Shown: one piece after another, positions 1 through 7,948 of the stretch
Numbering within the stretch: the stretch's first letter is position 1
Layout: every line of letters begins with the position of its first letter
The notes under the pieces: generated by a model
Told to the model about the DNA's origin: nothing
The model's database searches: none
Seen by the model: only the letters and a program-made list of their open reading frames with translations
Assembly (NCBI GenBank): GCA_964488025.1
Contig: CAZATJ010000003.1
Coordinates: forward strand, 4,596-68,595
Source of the DNA: UBA1568 sp964488025
GTDB lineage: Bacteria; Patescibacteriota; Minisyncoccia; Moranbacterales; UBA1568
Direction of reading: 5' to 3'
DNA length: 64,000 nucleotides
Translations under genes and position numbers: made by a program

Positions 1-1
1 T

Positions 2-778
2 GAAGGCTATCCTGGTTGGCACATCGAGTGCAGCGCCATGAGCATGGAGTACCTGGGCGATACGTTCGATATTCATACCGGTGGTGAAGATAATATCTTC
101 CCCCATCATGAGGCTGAGATTATTCAGTCCGAAGGCGTCACCGGCAAGCCCTTCGTCCGCTATTGGATGCATACCCGCCACATGATGATCGATGGCGCCA
201 AGATGTCCAAATCCAAAAAAAATTTTTACATCCTAGAAGACCTCCTCGCTAAAGGCTACACCCCGATGGATTTTCGCACACTCCTCATCTCGGCTCATTA
301 TCGTTCCCAAATGAATTTTACCTGGGAATCCCTTGAGCAGGCGAAAAAAAATAAGGAAGTATTTTTCGCTCTCATGAACCGTCTCGTAACGATTCCGAAA
401 GAAGAGTTTGATTCGAATGGCTTTGACGGTACTGAAACGCTCGAGGAGATCCGCGAGGTCGTACAGGATGACTTGAATACTCCTCAGGCTCTTGCTCTTG
501 CGCTAGAACTGGTCAAAAAAATAAACACCCTTCTGGATAAGGGTGAAAAGATAAACATCATTGTTCTGAGGTCAACCCTTGAAAAAATATTTTTCCTTTT
601 CGGATTGGTGCCTGAAAATGTCATTATCCCTGATGAAATCGAAAGTCTAGCCAAGGCCCGGGAAGGGGCACGAGAAAACAAAGATTTTTCCGAATCTGAT
701 CGTCTGCGCGATGAGATTGCCCGTCATGGCTACAAAGTCGAAGACACTGCCTCTGGCTATCGTCTGAAAAAACTCTAA
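2..778 (+). CDS. cysS: Cysteinyl-tRNA synthetase, 3' part (5' end outside window)
   Basis: Class I aminoacyl-tRNA synthetase that charges tRNA-Cys. The reading frame is open from base 2 and begins inside the conserved GWHIECSAM segment, so the N-terminal half (HIGH motif) lies before the window. HTGGEDNIFPHHEAE, a metal/active-site region, follows. The KMSKS loop appears as KMSKSKKNF near base 205. The helical anticodon-binding region and a short tail ending GYRLKKL complete the protein. An internal ATG at 38 is not the start. It ends facing a minus-strand orphan gene. Family assignment is secure; only truncation by the window limits it. Confidence 0.97.
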   Translation, partial: EGYPGWHIECSAMSMEYLGDTFDIHTGGEDNIFPHHEAEIIQSEGVTGKPFVRYWMHTRHMMIDGAKMSKSKKNFYILEDLLAKGYTPMDFRTLLISAHYRSQMNFTWESLEQAKKNKEVFFALMNRLVTIPKEEFDSNGFDGTETLEEIREVVQDDLNTPQALALALELVKKINTLLDKGEKINIIVLRSTLEKIFFLFGLVPENVIIPDEIESLAKAREGARENKDFSESDRLRDEIARHGYKVEDTASGYRLKKL

Positions 779-793
779 AAACTCCTGAGAAAC

Positions 794-820
794 TTACTGA
801 GAAGCCAGGCTTCTTAGTAA
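794..820. other. 27-base inverted repeat after cysS
   Basis: Two 13-base arms (TTACTGAGAAGCC and its near-complement, one G-T pair) abut across a single base. No U-run follows on the plus strand, so it is at best a weak cysS transcript end. It directly adjoins the minus-strand terminator at 824-857. Confidence 0.5.
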
Positions 821-823
821 AAA

Positions 824-857
824 GGGCCGGATGTCGCGTGGACATCTCGGCCTCTTT
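824..857 (-). terminator. Intrinsic terminator of the 57-codon orphan gene
   Basis: Read on the minus strand: GGCCG and GATGTC arms pair with GACATC and CGGCC around a CACGC loop, and CTTTTT follows. It lies 15 bases past the stop codon of the 872-1045 gene. Confidence 0.75.
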
Positions 858-871
858 GTTGCTGGCTCCCC

Positions 872-1045
872 TCAATGAGGGGAAGGCTCTTGGTAGCCTT
901 CTTGGTAGCCTTCGGGCGCTCCAGAGAGGGCCACCATGCGTTCGTCTTCTTCGACGAGCGACTGGTTCAAACGAACCATCCTCAACTCGGGGAAGATGGC
1001 CTCTAGAAGGCTTTTCCAAAGGCTGGCTAAGTAATTTTTCCTCAT
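872..1045 (-). CDS. Orphan small protein, 57 aa
   Basis: Not a family I recognise. The start ATG at 1045 is preceded by GAGGAG at good spacing. Upstream is a consensus promoter and just downstream an intrinsic terminator, so this is a complete transcription unit. The protein is soluble-looking, with an amphipathic N-terminal half (MRKNYLASLWKSLLEAIF) and an acidic middle. It ends in a tandem EGYQEGYQE repeat encoded by a 12-base direct duplication. No membrane segment or signal peptide is visible. Promoter, SD and terminator support expression; whether the peptide is functional is unknown. Confidence 0.65.
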   Translation of the reverse strand: MRKNYLASLWKSLLEAIFPELRMVRLNQSLVEEDERMVALSGAPEGYQEGYQEPSPH

Positions 1046-1086
1046 TTTCTACTCCTCGGGGGTTGAAATCTCATTACTTATTTTAC

Positions 1087-1115
1087 ATTATACTCCTTTT
1101 TTACCGTTTTGTCAA
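1087..1115 (-). promoter_or_regulatory. Consensus sigma-70-type promoter
   Basis: On the minus strand TTGACA (1115-1110) and TATAAT (1092-1087) are separated by 17 bases, a perfect consensus. It points at the 57-codon gene starting at 1045. Confidence 0.88.
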
Positions 1116-1192
1116 CCCAGTATTATTATCTGGTATTATTATCCACATATCCCCCGCGACTGCCGAAGCTGGCTCAGTTATCGTCCGCACGC

Positions 1193-1198
1193 TATAAT
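1193..1198 (+). promoter_or_regulatory. Candidate dnaB -10 box
   Basis: TATAAT follows GC just before dnaB. The -35 region (about 1170-1175) is weak. The box overlaps the furthest-upstream ATG (1197), which argues for translation starting at 1227 instead. Confidence 0.45.
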
Positions 1199-1226
1199 GC
1201 AGTATATTCAAATTTTTCGTACCCCC

Positions 1227-2582
1227 ATGGCTGGAAGTAAAACCGATCACTTGCGCGTTCCCCCACATAACCTGGAAGCCGAAGCCTCGGTCCTCGGGTC
1301 GCTTATGCTCGATAAGGACGCCATCATCAAGGTGGCTGATCTTTTGAAGGTGGGAGATTTTTATAAAAACGATCATAACTTCATCTACGAAACCATGCTC
1401 GCCCTCTACGAGGAGCGCGAACCAATCGATGTCCTTTCTTTGTCCAACAAGCTTGAAGAGAAAGGCCAACTTGAACGGGTTGGCGGATCAAGTTACTTGG
1501 CATCGCTCGTCAACACGGTACCCTCAGCCACCAACGTCGTGCATTACGCCAAGGTTGTTCAGAAAAAAACACTCCTGCGCCGCCTCATCGCCGCCGCAAG
1601 CGATATCGTCGAAATGGGCTATGATGAATCGGAGGATGTTCAGAAACTCCTCGACGAAGCGGAACAGAAAGTTTTTGCCGTTTCTCAAAAATATATCAAG
1701 CAGGACTTCGTCCCCATCAAATCCATCCTTGAGGTAGCCTTCAACCGTATCGATGAACTCCACAAGAGCGACCATGCTTTCCGTGGAGTCCAAACTTTTT
1801 ATCCTGACCTCGATAATCTCTTGGCCGGCTTGCAGAAATCCGATCTGCTTATTTTAGCGGCTCGACCATCGGTCGGGAAAACCACCTTCGCTCTCGATAT
1901 TGCTCGCCAGGTCGGCGTCCATGGCAAGGTTCCGGTCGGTATTTTTTCTCTCGAAATGGGATCGGATCAACTGGTAGATCGCATGATTGCCGCTCAAGCC
2001 GGAGTGGATTTGTGGCGCCTGCGTACCGGCAAGCTTTCCAGTGAAGGCCCGGACAATGACTTCGAAAAAATTTCCGATGCCATGGGCGTGCTGTCTGAGG
2101 CACCGATATTTATCGACGACAGCGGCTCGCTCAACATCATGGAGATGCGCACCATGGCCAGGCGTCTCCAGGCCGAACACAATCTCGGGCTCATCATCGT
2201 CGACTACCTCCAGCTCATGGAAGGACGTAGTTCCAAAGGCGACAACCGAGTACAAGAGATTTCGGAAATTTCCCGCGGATTGAAACAGCTCGCCCGCGAA
2301 CTCAATATTCCCGTCATCGCCCTTTCTCAGTTGTCCCGTGCCGTCGAATCCCGCCCCGATCAGATTCCGAAGCTTTCCGACTTACGCGAATCCGGTTCTA
2401 TCGAACAGGATGCTGACGTGGTCATGTTTCTCTATCGTGAAGATCGAGTGAAACCCGATACCCCGAATAAGAACATTGCTGACATTATCGTGGCCAAACA
2501 CCGTAACGGTCCGGTTGGTAAGATCTCGCTCTATTTTGAGGAAAACTCAACCACGTTCAAATCACTCGAAAAAGCCCACTAG
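1227..2582 (+). CDS. dnaB: Replicative DNA helicase DnaB
   Basis: Hexameric 5'-3' helicase that unwinds DNA at the replication fork and recruits primase. The N-terminal domain opens with the family signature LRVPPHNLEAEASVLGSL. The RecA-like C-terminal domain carries Walker A ARPSVGKTTFALD near residues 212-224, the DYLQLM strand (Walker B) and the SQLSRAVE / DLRESGSIEQDAD region. At 451 aa it has the usual length and no intein. I chose ATG 1227 because the family starts close to this motif and because ATG 1197 lies inside a likely -10 box. There is no SD. recR follows after 3 bases, so the two are probably cotranscribed. Confidence 0.97.
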   Translation: MAGSKTDHLRVPPHNLEAEASVLGSLMLDKDAIIKVADLLKVGDFYKNDHNFIYETMLALYEEREPIDVLSLSNKLEEKGQLERVGGSSYLASLVNTVPSATNVVHYAKVVQKKTLLRRLIAAASDIVEMGYDESEDVQKLLDEAEQKVFAVSQKYIKQDFVPIKSILEVAFNRIDELHKSDHAFRGVQTFYPDLDNLLAGLQKSDLLILAARPSVGKTTFALDIARQVGVHGKVPVGIFSLEMGSDQLVDRMIAAQAGVDLWRLRTGKLSSEGPDNDFEKISDAMGVLSEAPIFIDDSGSLNIMEMRTMARRLQAEHNLGLIIVDYLQLMEGRSSKGDNRVQEISEISRGLKQLARELNIPVIALSQLSRAVESRPDQIPKLSDLRESGSIEQDADVVMFLYREDRVKPDTPNKNIADIIVAKHRNGPVGKISLYFEENSTTFKSLEKAH

Positions 2583-2585
2583 ACT

Positions 2586-3182
2586 ATGCAGTATCCAAAA
2601 GCTTTTCAATCACTCATCGCGCACTTTTCAGCCTTGCCGTCAGTCGGACCCAAGATGGCGGAACGGATTGTTCTCTATCTGTTCAAGCAGGACGCGGAGA
2701 AGCTGCAAAGTTTTGCCGAAAGCCTGGAAGAACTTCCCCGACTGAAAAGCTGCACCCGCTGTTTCCATATCGCCGAAAGCGAGTTGTGCTACATCTGTGC
2801 CGACACGAGGCGTGACACCACGGCCCTCTGCGTGGTCGAGGAACCGCTTGATGTCATCGCTCTCGAACGGATCGGCATCTATTCCGGCTTGTACCATGTC
2901 TTAGGTGGACTGCTCGAAAGCGGGAAAAATGATAATAGCGGAAACCTGCGTATCAGTGAGCTTCTCGAGCGTGTCCGTAATGACAAAATCAAAGAGGTGA
3001 TTCTCGCTACCAACCCGACCACCGAGGGCGATCTGACGGCTCTCTACCTCAAAAAGAAGCTTGAGCCTACTGGAGTCAAAATTACCCGTATTGGAAGAGG
3101 TTTGGCAACAGGCGGTGATATCGAATATGCCGACGAAATCACTCTCAGTGCTGCCTTGACAAATCGCAAGGAGCTGTTATAA
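2586..3182 (+). CDS. recR: Recombination mediator RecR
   Basis: Works with RecO (and RecF) to load RecA on gapped DNA. At 198 aa it has the family's normal length. An N-terminal helix-hairpin-helix (LPSVGPKMAERIVLYL) is followed by a four-cysteine zinc finger (CTRC...CYIC, about residues 54-72). A Toprim domain starts CVVEEPLDVIALE, and a C-terminal segment contains ATNPTTEGDLTALYL and GLATGGDIEYADEITL. No SD is visible. Its stop codon lies inside the -10 box of the promoter for the next gene. Confidence 0.97.
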   Translation: MQYPKAFQSLIAHFSALPSVGPKMAERIVLYLFKQDAEKLQSFAESLEELPRLKSCTRCFHIAESELCYICADTRRDTTALCVVEEPLDVIALERIGIYSGLYHVLGGLLESGKNDNSGNLRISELLERVRNDKIKEVILATNPTTEGDLTALYLKKKLEPTGVKITRIGRGLATGGDIEYADEITLSAALTNRKELL

Positions 3183-3183
3183 T
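3156..3183 (+). promoter_or_regulatory. Consensus promoter inside the recR 3' end
   Basis: TTGACA (3156-3161), a 16-base spacer and TATAAT (3178-3183). The -10 overlaps the recR stop codon. It drives the 55-codon gene at 3221. Confidence 0.88.
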
Positions 3184-3220
3184 AACAACATCCTCAACAC
3201 CTCGATGAAGGGAGACGGAT

Positions 3221-3388
3221 ATGCCGGAGAAGCTCGGTATGATTCCCTACGAACCGCACATGGGGGCAGGTTTTGTTCCATACGATGCCATCGAGTGGCA
3301 CATGGAGCAGCAGCAGTGGCTGGCAGCGGCTCCTGAACCTGTCAAGCAAAGTGAAGTCAAAGAAGCCCCTCCAGTTCAATCGGAGTAG
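3221..3388 (+). CDS. Orphan small protein, 55 aa
   Basis: Unrecognised small gene. ATG 3221 has an AAGGGAG SD at good distance. A consensus promoter lies about 40 bases upstream and a strong terminator 13 bases downstream, so it forms a complete unit between recR and rplU. The peptide begins MPEKLGMIPYEPHMGAGFVPYDAIEWHM. It then has a Q-rich and A/P-rich part and an acidic, proline-containing tail ending VQSE. It has no cysteines, no membrane segment and no signal peptide. Base use is richer in GC than in the flanking genes. Expression looks likely; function is unknown. Confidence 0.7.
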   Translation: MPEKLGMIPYEPHMGAGFVPYDAIEWHMEQQQWLAAAPEPVKQSEVKEAPPVQSE

Positions 3389-3400
3389 CTTCCGAACGCG

Positions 3401-3431
3401 AGGTTCCGAGACAATGTCCGGAACCTTTTTC
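3401..3431 (+). terminator. Intrinsic terminator of the 55-codon gene
   Basis: AGGTTCCG..GACA pairs with TGTC.CGGAACCT around one bulged A and a tight loop, followed by TTTTTCATTTT. Confidence 0.88.
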
Positions 3432-3453
3432 ATTTTCATGTAATCGAACAAAA

Positions 3454-3479
3454 AAATCCGCTCTTCGGAGAGCGGATTT
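3454..3479 (-). terminator. rplU terminator
   Basis: Perfect 11-bp stem AAATCCGCTCT / AGAGCGGATTT with a four-base loop, followed on the minus strand by a run of T. It lies 6 bases past the rplU stop. Confidence 0.92.
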
Positions 3480-3484
3480 CGGAT

Positions 3485-3793
3485 TTAGGCGGAGATTTTG
3501 GTAATTTGTACTTCGGTATACGGCTGACGATGGCCGAAACGAACGAGATAACGCTTCTTCGGCTTGTGTTTGATACCTTTCACCTTATCGTGACGATCCT
3601 GGTCGATAACTTTTCCTTCGACGACAGCTTTTTCCAGCACTGGAGTGCCGACGTGAGCCACTTTGTCATCGCCAACAAAGAGCACTTCGAACTTCACCGT
3701 GCTATCGATTTCGGCTACCAGCTTTTCAATTTTCACCTTATCCCCTTCAGAAACTTTATACTGCTTTCCGCCAGTTCTGATAATCGCCAACAT
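3485..3793 (-). CDS. rplU: Ribosomal protein bL21
   Basis: Large-subunit protein that binds 23S rRNA. It carries the family opening MLAIIRTGGKQYKV and the C-terminal signature KPKKRYLVRFGHRQPYTEVQI. At 102 aa from ATG 3793 the length is standard. The ATG at 3811 would place start codon and transcription start almost together, so 3793 is preferred. It is a single-gene unit with its own promoter and terminator. In many bacteria rplU and rpmA are adjacent; here rpmA is 14 kb away at 18063. Confidence 0.97.
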   Translation of the reverse strand: MLAIIRTGGKQYKVSEGDKVKIEKLVAEIDSTVKFEVLFVGDDKVAHVGTPVLEKAVVEGKVIDQDRHDKVKGIKHKPKKRYLVRFGHRQPYTEVQITKISA

Positions 3794-3825
3794 ACGCCAA
3801 AAGTGAGCCATTTATATACCTATCC

Positions 3826-3854
3826 ACTGTACCGGATTTCTTAAGGATTGTCAA
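3826..3854 (-). promoter_or_regulatory. rplU promoter
   Basis: Minus strand TTGACA (3854-3849), 17-base spacer, TACAGT (3831-3826). Confidence 0.85.
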
Positions 3855-3896
3855 TACGAACTGAATAACGCCACCATTTTCCTTATTTCATGAATT

Positions 3897-5663
3897 TTAT
3901 TCAAGAATCGCTTTGATACGCCGGACGCCAGCCGAGCTCGCCTCCTCTTTGATAATTTTGAATTTTCCAAAAGTGGCGATGTCGGCCGTGGTCTTGACGT
4001 GTGGTCCGCCGCAGAGTTCCCGGGAATAGACTGTGCCATCGGGAGCCTGCACCTGGTAGACGGTCACTTTTTCCGGGTATTTTTCCCAAAAACTCCCCTC
4101 CACACCGGCTGCTTTGGCGGCTGACTTATCCATGATAACGGTATTGACTATCGCTTGCGCCGCTATGGCTTCGTTGACATAGTTTTCCACCCGATCAAGG
4201 ATGTCACGAGACACCTTTTCCGGATAGGTGAAATCAAAGCGGGTACGCTCTTCGGTGATATTCGAACCAGCCTGATGCACATCGGGACCGAGCTCTTTGC
4301 GCAGACCCGCCAACATAAGATGCGTCGCTGTATGGTAAGCCGTCACTTTGGCACTGTGGTCAGCCAAGCCTCCCTTGAATTTTCCCGCGCTGGCGGTACG
4401 AGAAAGGTCTTGATGTTTTTTGAACTCCTCTCGAAAGGCAACCTCATCAATCTTTACTCCTCGTTCCCCGGCCAGTTCTTGAGTCATCTCGAGTGGAAAG
4501 CCGTAGGTCGAAAAAAGATCGAAGGCATCTTTCCCGGTAAGAGTGCCGTTTTCCGTCCGACGTTCCAATTCCTTAAGTCCCTTGGCAAGCGTAGCGTGAA
4601 ACTTCATTTCCTCTCTCCCCAACTCATCAAGAATCTTGTGAGCATTCTCCCTGACAGAATCGTATATGTTTTCGAATTTAGCGATATACCGTTTCGCAAT
4701 CTCGGCTATGATTGGTTGTTCATAACCCATCTTGTGAAATGCTCGGATGGCCCGACGGATCAGACGCCTCAGGATATATCCCTGATCGACATTCTTCGGA
4801 ACGATACCATCGGCGATGATATGGGTGGCCGAGCGCAGATGATCAGCGATGATGCGAGCGGAACGTTCATCGTACTGTTCGACTCCAACGATAGTTTTCA
4901 CCATAGCCAGCACATCAGCAAAAGCGTCGGTCTCATAGACGCTTTTCAGACCATTAAGGGTGACCGTCGTACGTTCCAGCCCCATGCCGGTATCGACGCA
5001 CGGCATCGGCAGTTTTTGAAGCGTATCGGCGTCAATGCGGTTATACTGCATGAAGACGTTATTCCAAATTTCCATCCACTCCGTGGGATGAGTACCCTTG
5101 TTTCCCTGTGGTTCTCCAACCCCAACCCAATAGAAAATTTCCGTATCCGGTCCGCAGGGTCCGGTTGGTCCGGCGGCCCACCAGTTGTCTTCAGCCGGAA
5201 GATAAGCGATACGATCCTCCGGCATCCCGAGCATTCTCCAGATTTCAGCTGATTCCTCATCGCGCGGTGCATTTTTGTCACCAGCAAAAACCGTTACGGA
5301 AATCATTTCTGGTACGAGAGCCAGCCATTTCTGATCGGTAAGAAACTCCCACGACCAAGCAATTGATTCTTTCTTGAAATAATCGCCAAGCGACCAATTC
5401 CCCAACATTTCAAAAAATGTCAGGTGCGTATCGTCACCCACCTCATCTATATCGCCAGTACGGACACACTTCTGTACATCGACGATACGTTTTCCCATCG
5501 GATGAGGCCTCCCCAAAAGATAGGGCACGAGCGGCTGCATGCCGGCAGTATTAAAAAGCACAGAAGGATCATTTTCCGGTACGAGCGGGGCCGATGGAAT
5601 AATGACGTGTCCTTTCTTCTCGAAAAATTCCAGGTATTTTTTACGGATGTCGTTGGCGAGCAT
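3897..5663 (-). CDS. alaS: Alanyl-tRNA synthetase, short form
   Basis: Charges tRNA-Ala and clears mischarged tRNA. The class II catalytic core occupies roughly residues 1-240 (FNTAGMQPLVPYLLG, VRTGDIDEVGDDTHLTFFEMLGNWSLGDYF). A helical tRNA-recognition domain follows. The editing domain has its metal ligands in TATHLMLAG (HxxxH-like) and CGGPHVKTT. The protein stops at 588 aa with SAGVRRIKAILE. Typical bacterial AlaRS is about 870 aa, so the oligomerisation/C-Ala region is absent. The frame ends cleanly, so this is a natural short form. It starts 7 bases after the 88-codon coiled-coil gene, probably as one transcript. Confidence 0.97.
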   Translation of the reverse strand: MLANDIRKKYLEFFEKKGHVIIPSAPLVPENDPSVLFNTAGMQPLVPYLLGRPHPMGKRIVDVQKCVRTGDIDEVGDDTHLTFFEMLGNWSLGDYFKKESIAWSWEFLTDQKWLALVPEMISVTVFAGDKNAPRDEESAEIWRMLGMPEDRIAYLPAEDNWWAAGPTGPCGPDTEIFYWVGVGEPQGNKGTHPTEWMEIWNNVFMQYNRIDADTLQKLPMPCVDTGMGLERTTVTLNGLKSVYETDAFADVLAMVKTIVGVEQYDERSARIIADHLRSATHIIADGIVPKNVDQGYILRRLIRRAIRAFHKMGYEQPIIAEIAKRYIAKFENIYDSVRENAHKILDELGREEMKFHATLAKGLKELERRTENGTLTGKDAFDLFSTYGFPLEMTQELAGERGVKIDEVAFREEFKKHQDLSRTASAGKFKGGLADHSAKVTAYHTATHLMLAGLRKELGPDVHQAGSNITEERTRFDFTYPEKVSRDILDRVENYVNEAIAAQAIVNTVIMDKSAAKAAGVEGSFWEKYPEKVTVYQVQAPDGTVYSRELCGGPHVKTTADIATFGKFKIIKEEASSAGVRRIKAILE

Positions 5664-5670
5664 AAAAAAC

Positions 5671-5937
5671 TTACAGTAAATTCATCCTCCGTTTCAAACG
5701 TGCTATTTCTTCTGTGGCATCCAATATGCGATGTTTGCAGGTATTTCGAGAGATTTCCAGATCCGTTATTTCAGACTCCATCCGAACAATTTCCTTCTTC
5801 AATCGCGTTATTTTATCTATGATAACCTCTTGTTTTTTTTCAAACGATCGCTTCTCACCCTCAAAAGAAAATATCTCATTCTCAAGCTTGCGCCGTTCGC
5901 TGTTCGCGCTGGCCGCATTCTGACTGTTCGTGTCCAT
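5671..5937 (-). CDS. Small coiled-coil protein, 88 aa
   Basis: No recognised family. Almost the whole chain from residue 14 is predicted by eye to be charged coiled coil (ERRKLENEIFSFEGEKRSFEKK, then ITRLKKEIVRMESEITDLEISR). It has one cysteine and no membrane segment. It lies 7 bases upstream of alaS behind a good promoter, so it is likely the first gene of an alaS operon. A structural or adaptor role is possible but unsupported. Confidence 0.75.
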   Translation of the reverse strand: MDTNSQNAASANSERRKLENEIFSFEGEKRSFEKKQEVIIDKITRLKKEIVRMESEITDLEISRNTCKHRILDATEEIARLKRRMNLL

Positions 5938-5966
5938 AATGATATTTATTGATTCTTTAGTGTCTG

Positions 5967-5995
5967 AGTATACCAGAAAATAGCCAAAAAATCAA
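5967..5995 (-). promoter_or_regulatory. Promoter of the coiled-coil/alaS unit
   Basis: Minus strand TTGATT (5995-5990), 17-base spacer, TATACT (5972-5967) with an extended TGG before the -10. Confidence 0.75.
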
Positions 5996-6028
5996 CTCTT
6001 CCGCGGTTTTTCTCGGTTAAGAAGATTA

Positions 6029-7900
6029 CTATTCCGCGCTTCCCGGTTCCTGAAGAACAGTCACCCGATTTCTAGAAGAAGGCACGGTCGATACGAACCA
6101 TTGCGGCTTGAAAATAATCTGAAGCTTCTTGATTTCCGGAAAAGAAAGCAGGGCATCATTCACCTCATCGCCATTTTTCCCCAAAAGGCCGTCAAGAATT
6201 TTTTCCTTGTCGATGACGGATTCAGAGTCAACAACGGCGTGCACCCTGAACCGGACTTTCTTTCCCTCATAATCGGGGATGGCTTCACCGTAAGAGAGGG
6301 TCACGGCAGTCGGTCGAAACAGGACACCGTTGACCGTTTCTTCTCCCTTGGTGCGGATTTTTTCTCTGATGGATTCTTCCGAAAAGAGAAATCCTCGAAC
6401 TTTGAAAGTATTTTTGTATTCGAAGGAAGTGGCCGTCGTACCAGAAAGCGGCAAAGTGGCGCTTCCCAGAGAAGTAACGTCGATGTTTTCTTCCAACACC
6501 CGTTCCCCAGCAGCAAGTTCTTGTTTCACGGAAGTCAGAAATGATTCCTTTGCCTTTTCTTTCGCCAACTCATTCGCTTTTTCCAAATCATCCTTAGAGA
6601 TAACTTTGGAGTCGGTTCCGGTAGTGTCGCTGCCGCCAGACAAAGACTTATTTGATTGAGCGGAAAATTTTTCGTACTTCGAACTTCCCTTGAAACCAGG
6701 AATAGTGAAAGTCGTACCAGTAATATTGTATGCCGTTCCGGATTGGTCAGCGATCACCGATGCCTCAATAGCTCCTGGCTGGCCATCGGTCATGCCTGGA
6801 ACCGTCACTCCTTCAATCAGGCGGAAAATTTTCCCTTCCGGAGATTCCAGTCGGGTTGTCGCTACCAAAGATTGCGGTTCGGTGCTGAATTTGTTATATA
6901 TCACGACTGTCCCGCGAGCCTTTTGTGCAGTTCCGAGAGACTCACCAGTAGCCTCCACTGAAAAAATCACTTCTTGCTCCCTTTCCGCCATTCGCATAGG
7001 AAGCATGTCATCCTCGGCCAACACGCCCTCAAAACGCCCCTCGAACTGGAGGTCTACACTCTGAGTCGTCTTGTAGGGAACAACATGAATCTCTGCGCTC
7101 GGCAAGAAAATAAACAAGAGCACTCCGATAAGTGACAGGAAGGAAACACTTCCCAAAAACAAGAATATCCCTCTAGCTTTTTTTGAGGTGACCGCAATTT
7201 TCGGTGTTTCTTCCTTACGTTCCGTTTTCGGAGCTCTTTCTTGAAGTGAAGAATCTTTTTTCTCCGGAGAGAAAAAATTTTTCAACCGCTCTTCTCTGCC
7301 GCCCTGAACCAGTCCGCGATCCGGACGAGATGATTCTTCTGTACGGACAGATCCCTCCCGACGTATGACGGATTGGGTTGGCACACTTTTTGGCATCAGA
7401 TTGGATGTATCACGTTTGGAATTGAGACTGGTCTGTTTCGGCGGAGAGGCGTTACGTACCCTCAGTATCTTTTCCGGACCCGCCGCGACCGAAGGGACAT
7501 CCTGAGGACTTGAAGTGTAGAAATCATTACTTCCCAGTTCTTCGGACGTGTGGTTGCTTGGCGGTGTCTCCGGCTCAACTGACGTTACCACCGCTTCCTT
7601 TTCAACTGGCGCAACGAGTTCAAGATGCGATGTTTTACGGGAAAAGTCGTCGGTATAGCGCTCAGTGGCCAGCCCCACTTTTTGAGCGAGTGTTAATCCT
7701 GTTTCATCCTGAGTGACAATAATGACTTTTTTTCCTAATTTTTCCGCTTCCCGCTGGAACAGCTTCAGATTGATAATGCTCTGCAACACCAAAGAACGCT
7801 TAGGAAAAATGAAGTAGTTCTCCCCGACAGATGAACGGCGCAGGCGACCGATTACCGAAATAATCTCTTCGTCATTTTCTATATAAAATGTCTGGGGCAT
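6029..7900 (-). CDS. Single-pass membrane protein with baseplate-J-like extracellular region
   Basis: 623 aa. Residues 1-90 form a compact cytoplasmic-looking domain (MPQTFYIENDEEIISVIGRL..VIIVTQDE). Residues 95-250 are a low-complexity S/T/P/E/K linker. One membrane helix lies at about 253-272 (GIFLFLGSVSFLSLIGVLLF). The remaining 350 residues are beta-rich and outside the cell, resembling the baseplate-J-like module of Patescibacteria hypothetical proteins. That family call is by resemblance only. It is the last gene of the block starting with the FtsA-like gene, 48 bases away, which hints at a shared envelope or pilus-related role. Confidence 0.75.
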   Translation of the reverse strand: MPQTFYIENDEEIISVIGRLRRSSVGENYFIFPKRSLVLQSIINLKLFQREAEKLGKKVIIVTQDETGLTLAQKVGLATERYTDDFSRKTSHLELVAPVEKEAVVTSVEPETPPSNHTSEELGSNDFYTSSPQDVPSVAAGPEKILRVRNASPPKQTSLNSKRDTSNLMPKSVPTQSVIRREGSVRTEESSRPDRGLVQGGREERLKNFFSPEKKDSSLQERAPKTERKEETPKIAVTSKKARGIFLFLGSVSFLSLIGVLLFIFLPSAEIHVVPYKTTQSVDLQFEGRFEGVLAEDDMLPMRMAEREQEVIFSVEATGESLGTAQKARGTVVIYNKFSTEPQSLVATTRLESPEGKIFRLIEGVTVPGMTDGQPGAIEASVIADQSGTAYNITGTTFTIPGFKGSSKYEKFSAQSNKSLSGGSDTTGTDSKVISKDDLEKANELAKEKAKESFLTSVKQELAAGERVLEENIDVTSLGSATLPLSGTTATSFEYKNTFKVRGFLFSEESIREKIRTKGEETVNGVLFRPTAVTLSYGEAIPDYEGKKVRFRVHAVVDSESVIDKEKILDGLLGKNGDEVNDALLSFPEIKKLQIIFKPQWFVSTVPSSRNRVTVLQEPGSAE

Positions 7901-7948
7901 AGGGTGGTATTACCAAGTGAAGTGGGCGAATAAAATCGGGAATACTGG

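Noticed and set aside
1109..1139. Plus-strand TTGTCA..TATTAT promoter for dnaB
   Set aside because: The same bases read on the minus strand give a perfect TTGACA-17-TATAAT promoter; the plus-strand reading has a 19-base spacer and a poorer match.
838..1197. 119-codon plus-strand frame between cysS and dnaB
   Set aside because: It lies antisense to a small gene that has a consensus promoter, SD and terminator; it has no SD or family motif itself.
4155..5252. 365-codon plus-strand frame
   Set aside because: Fully antisense to alaS, without signal, motif or SD; a shadow of the real gene.
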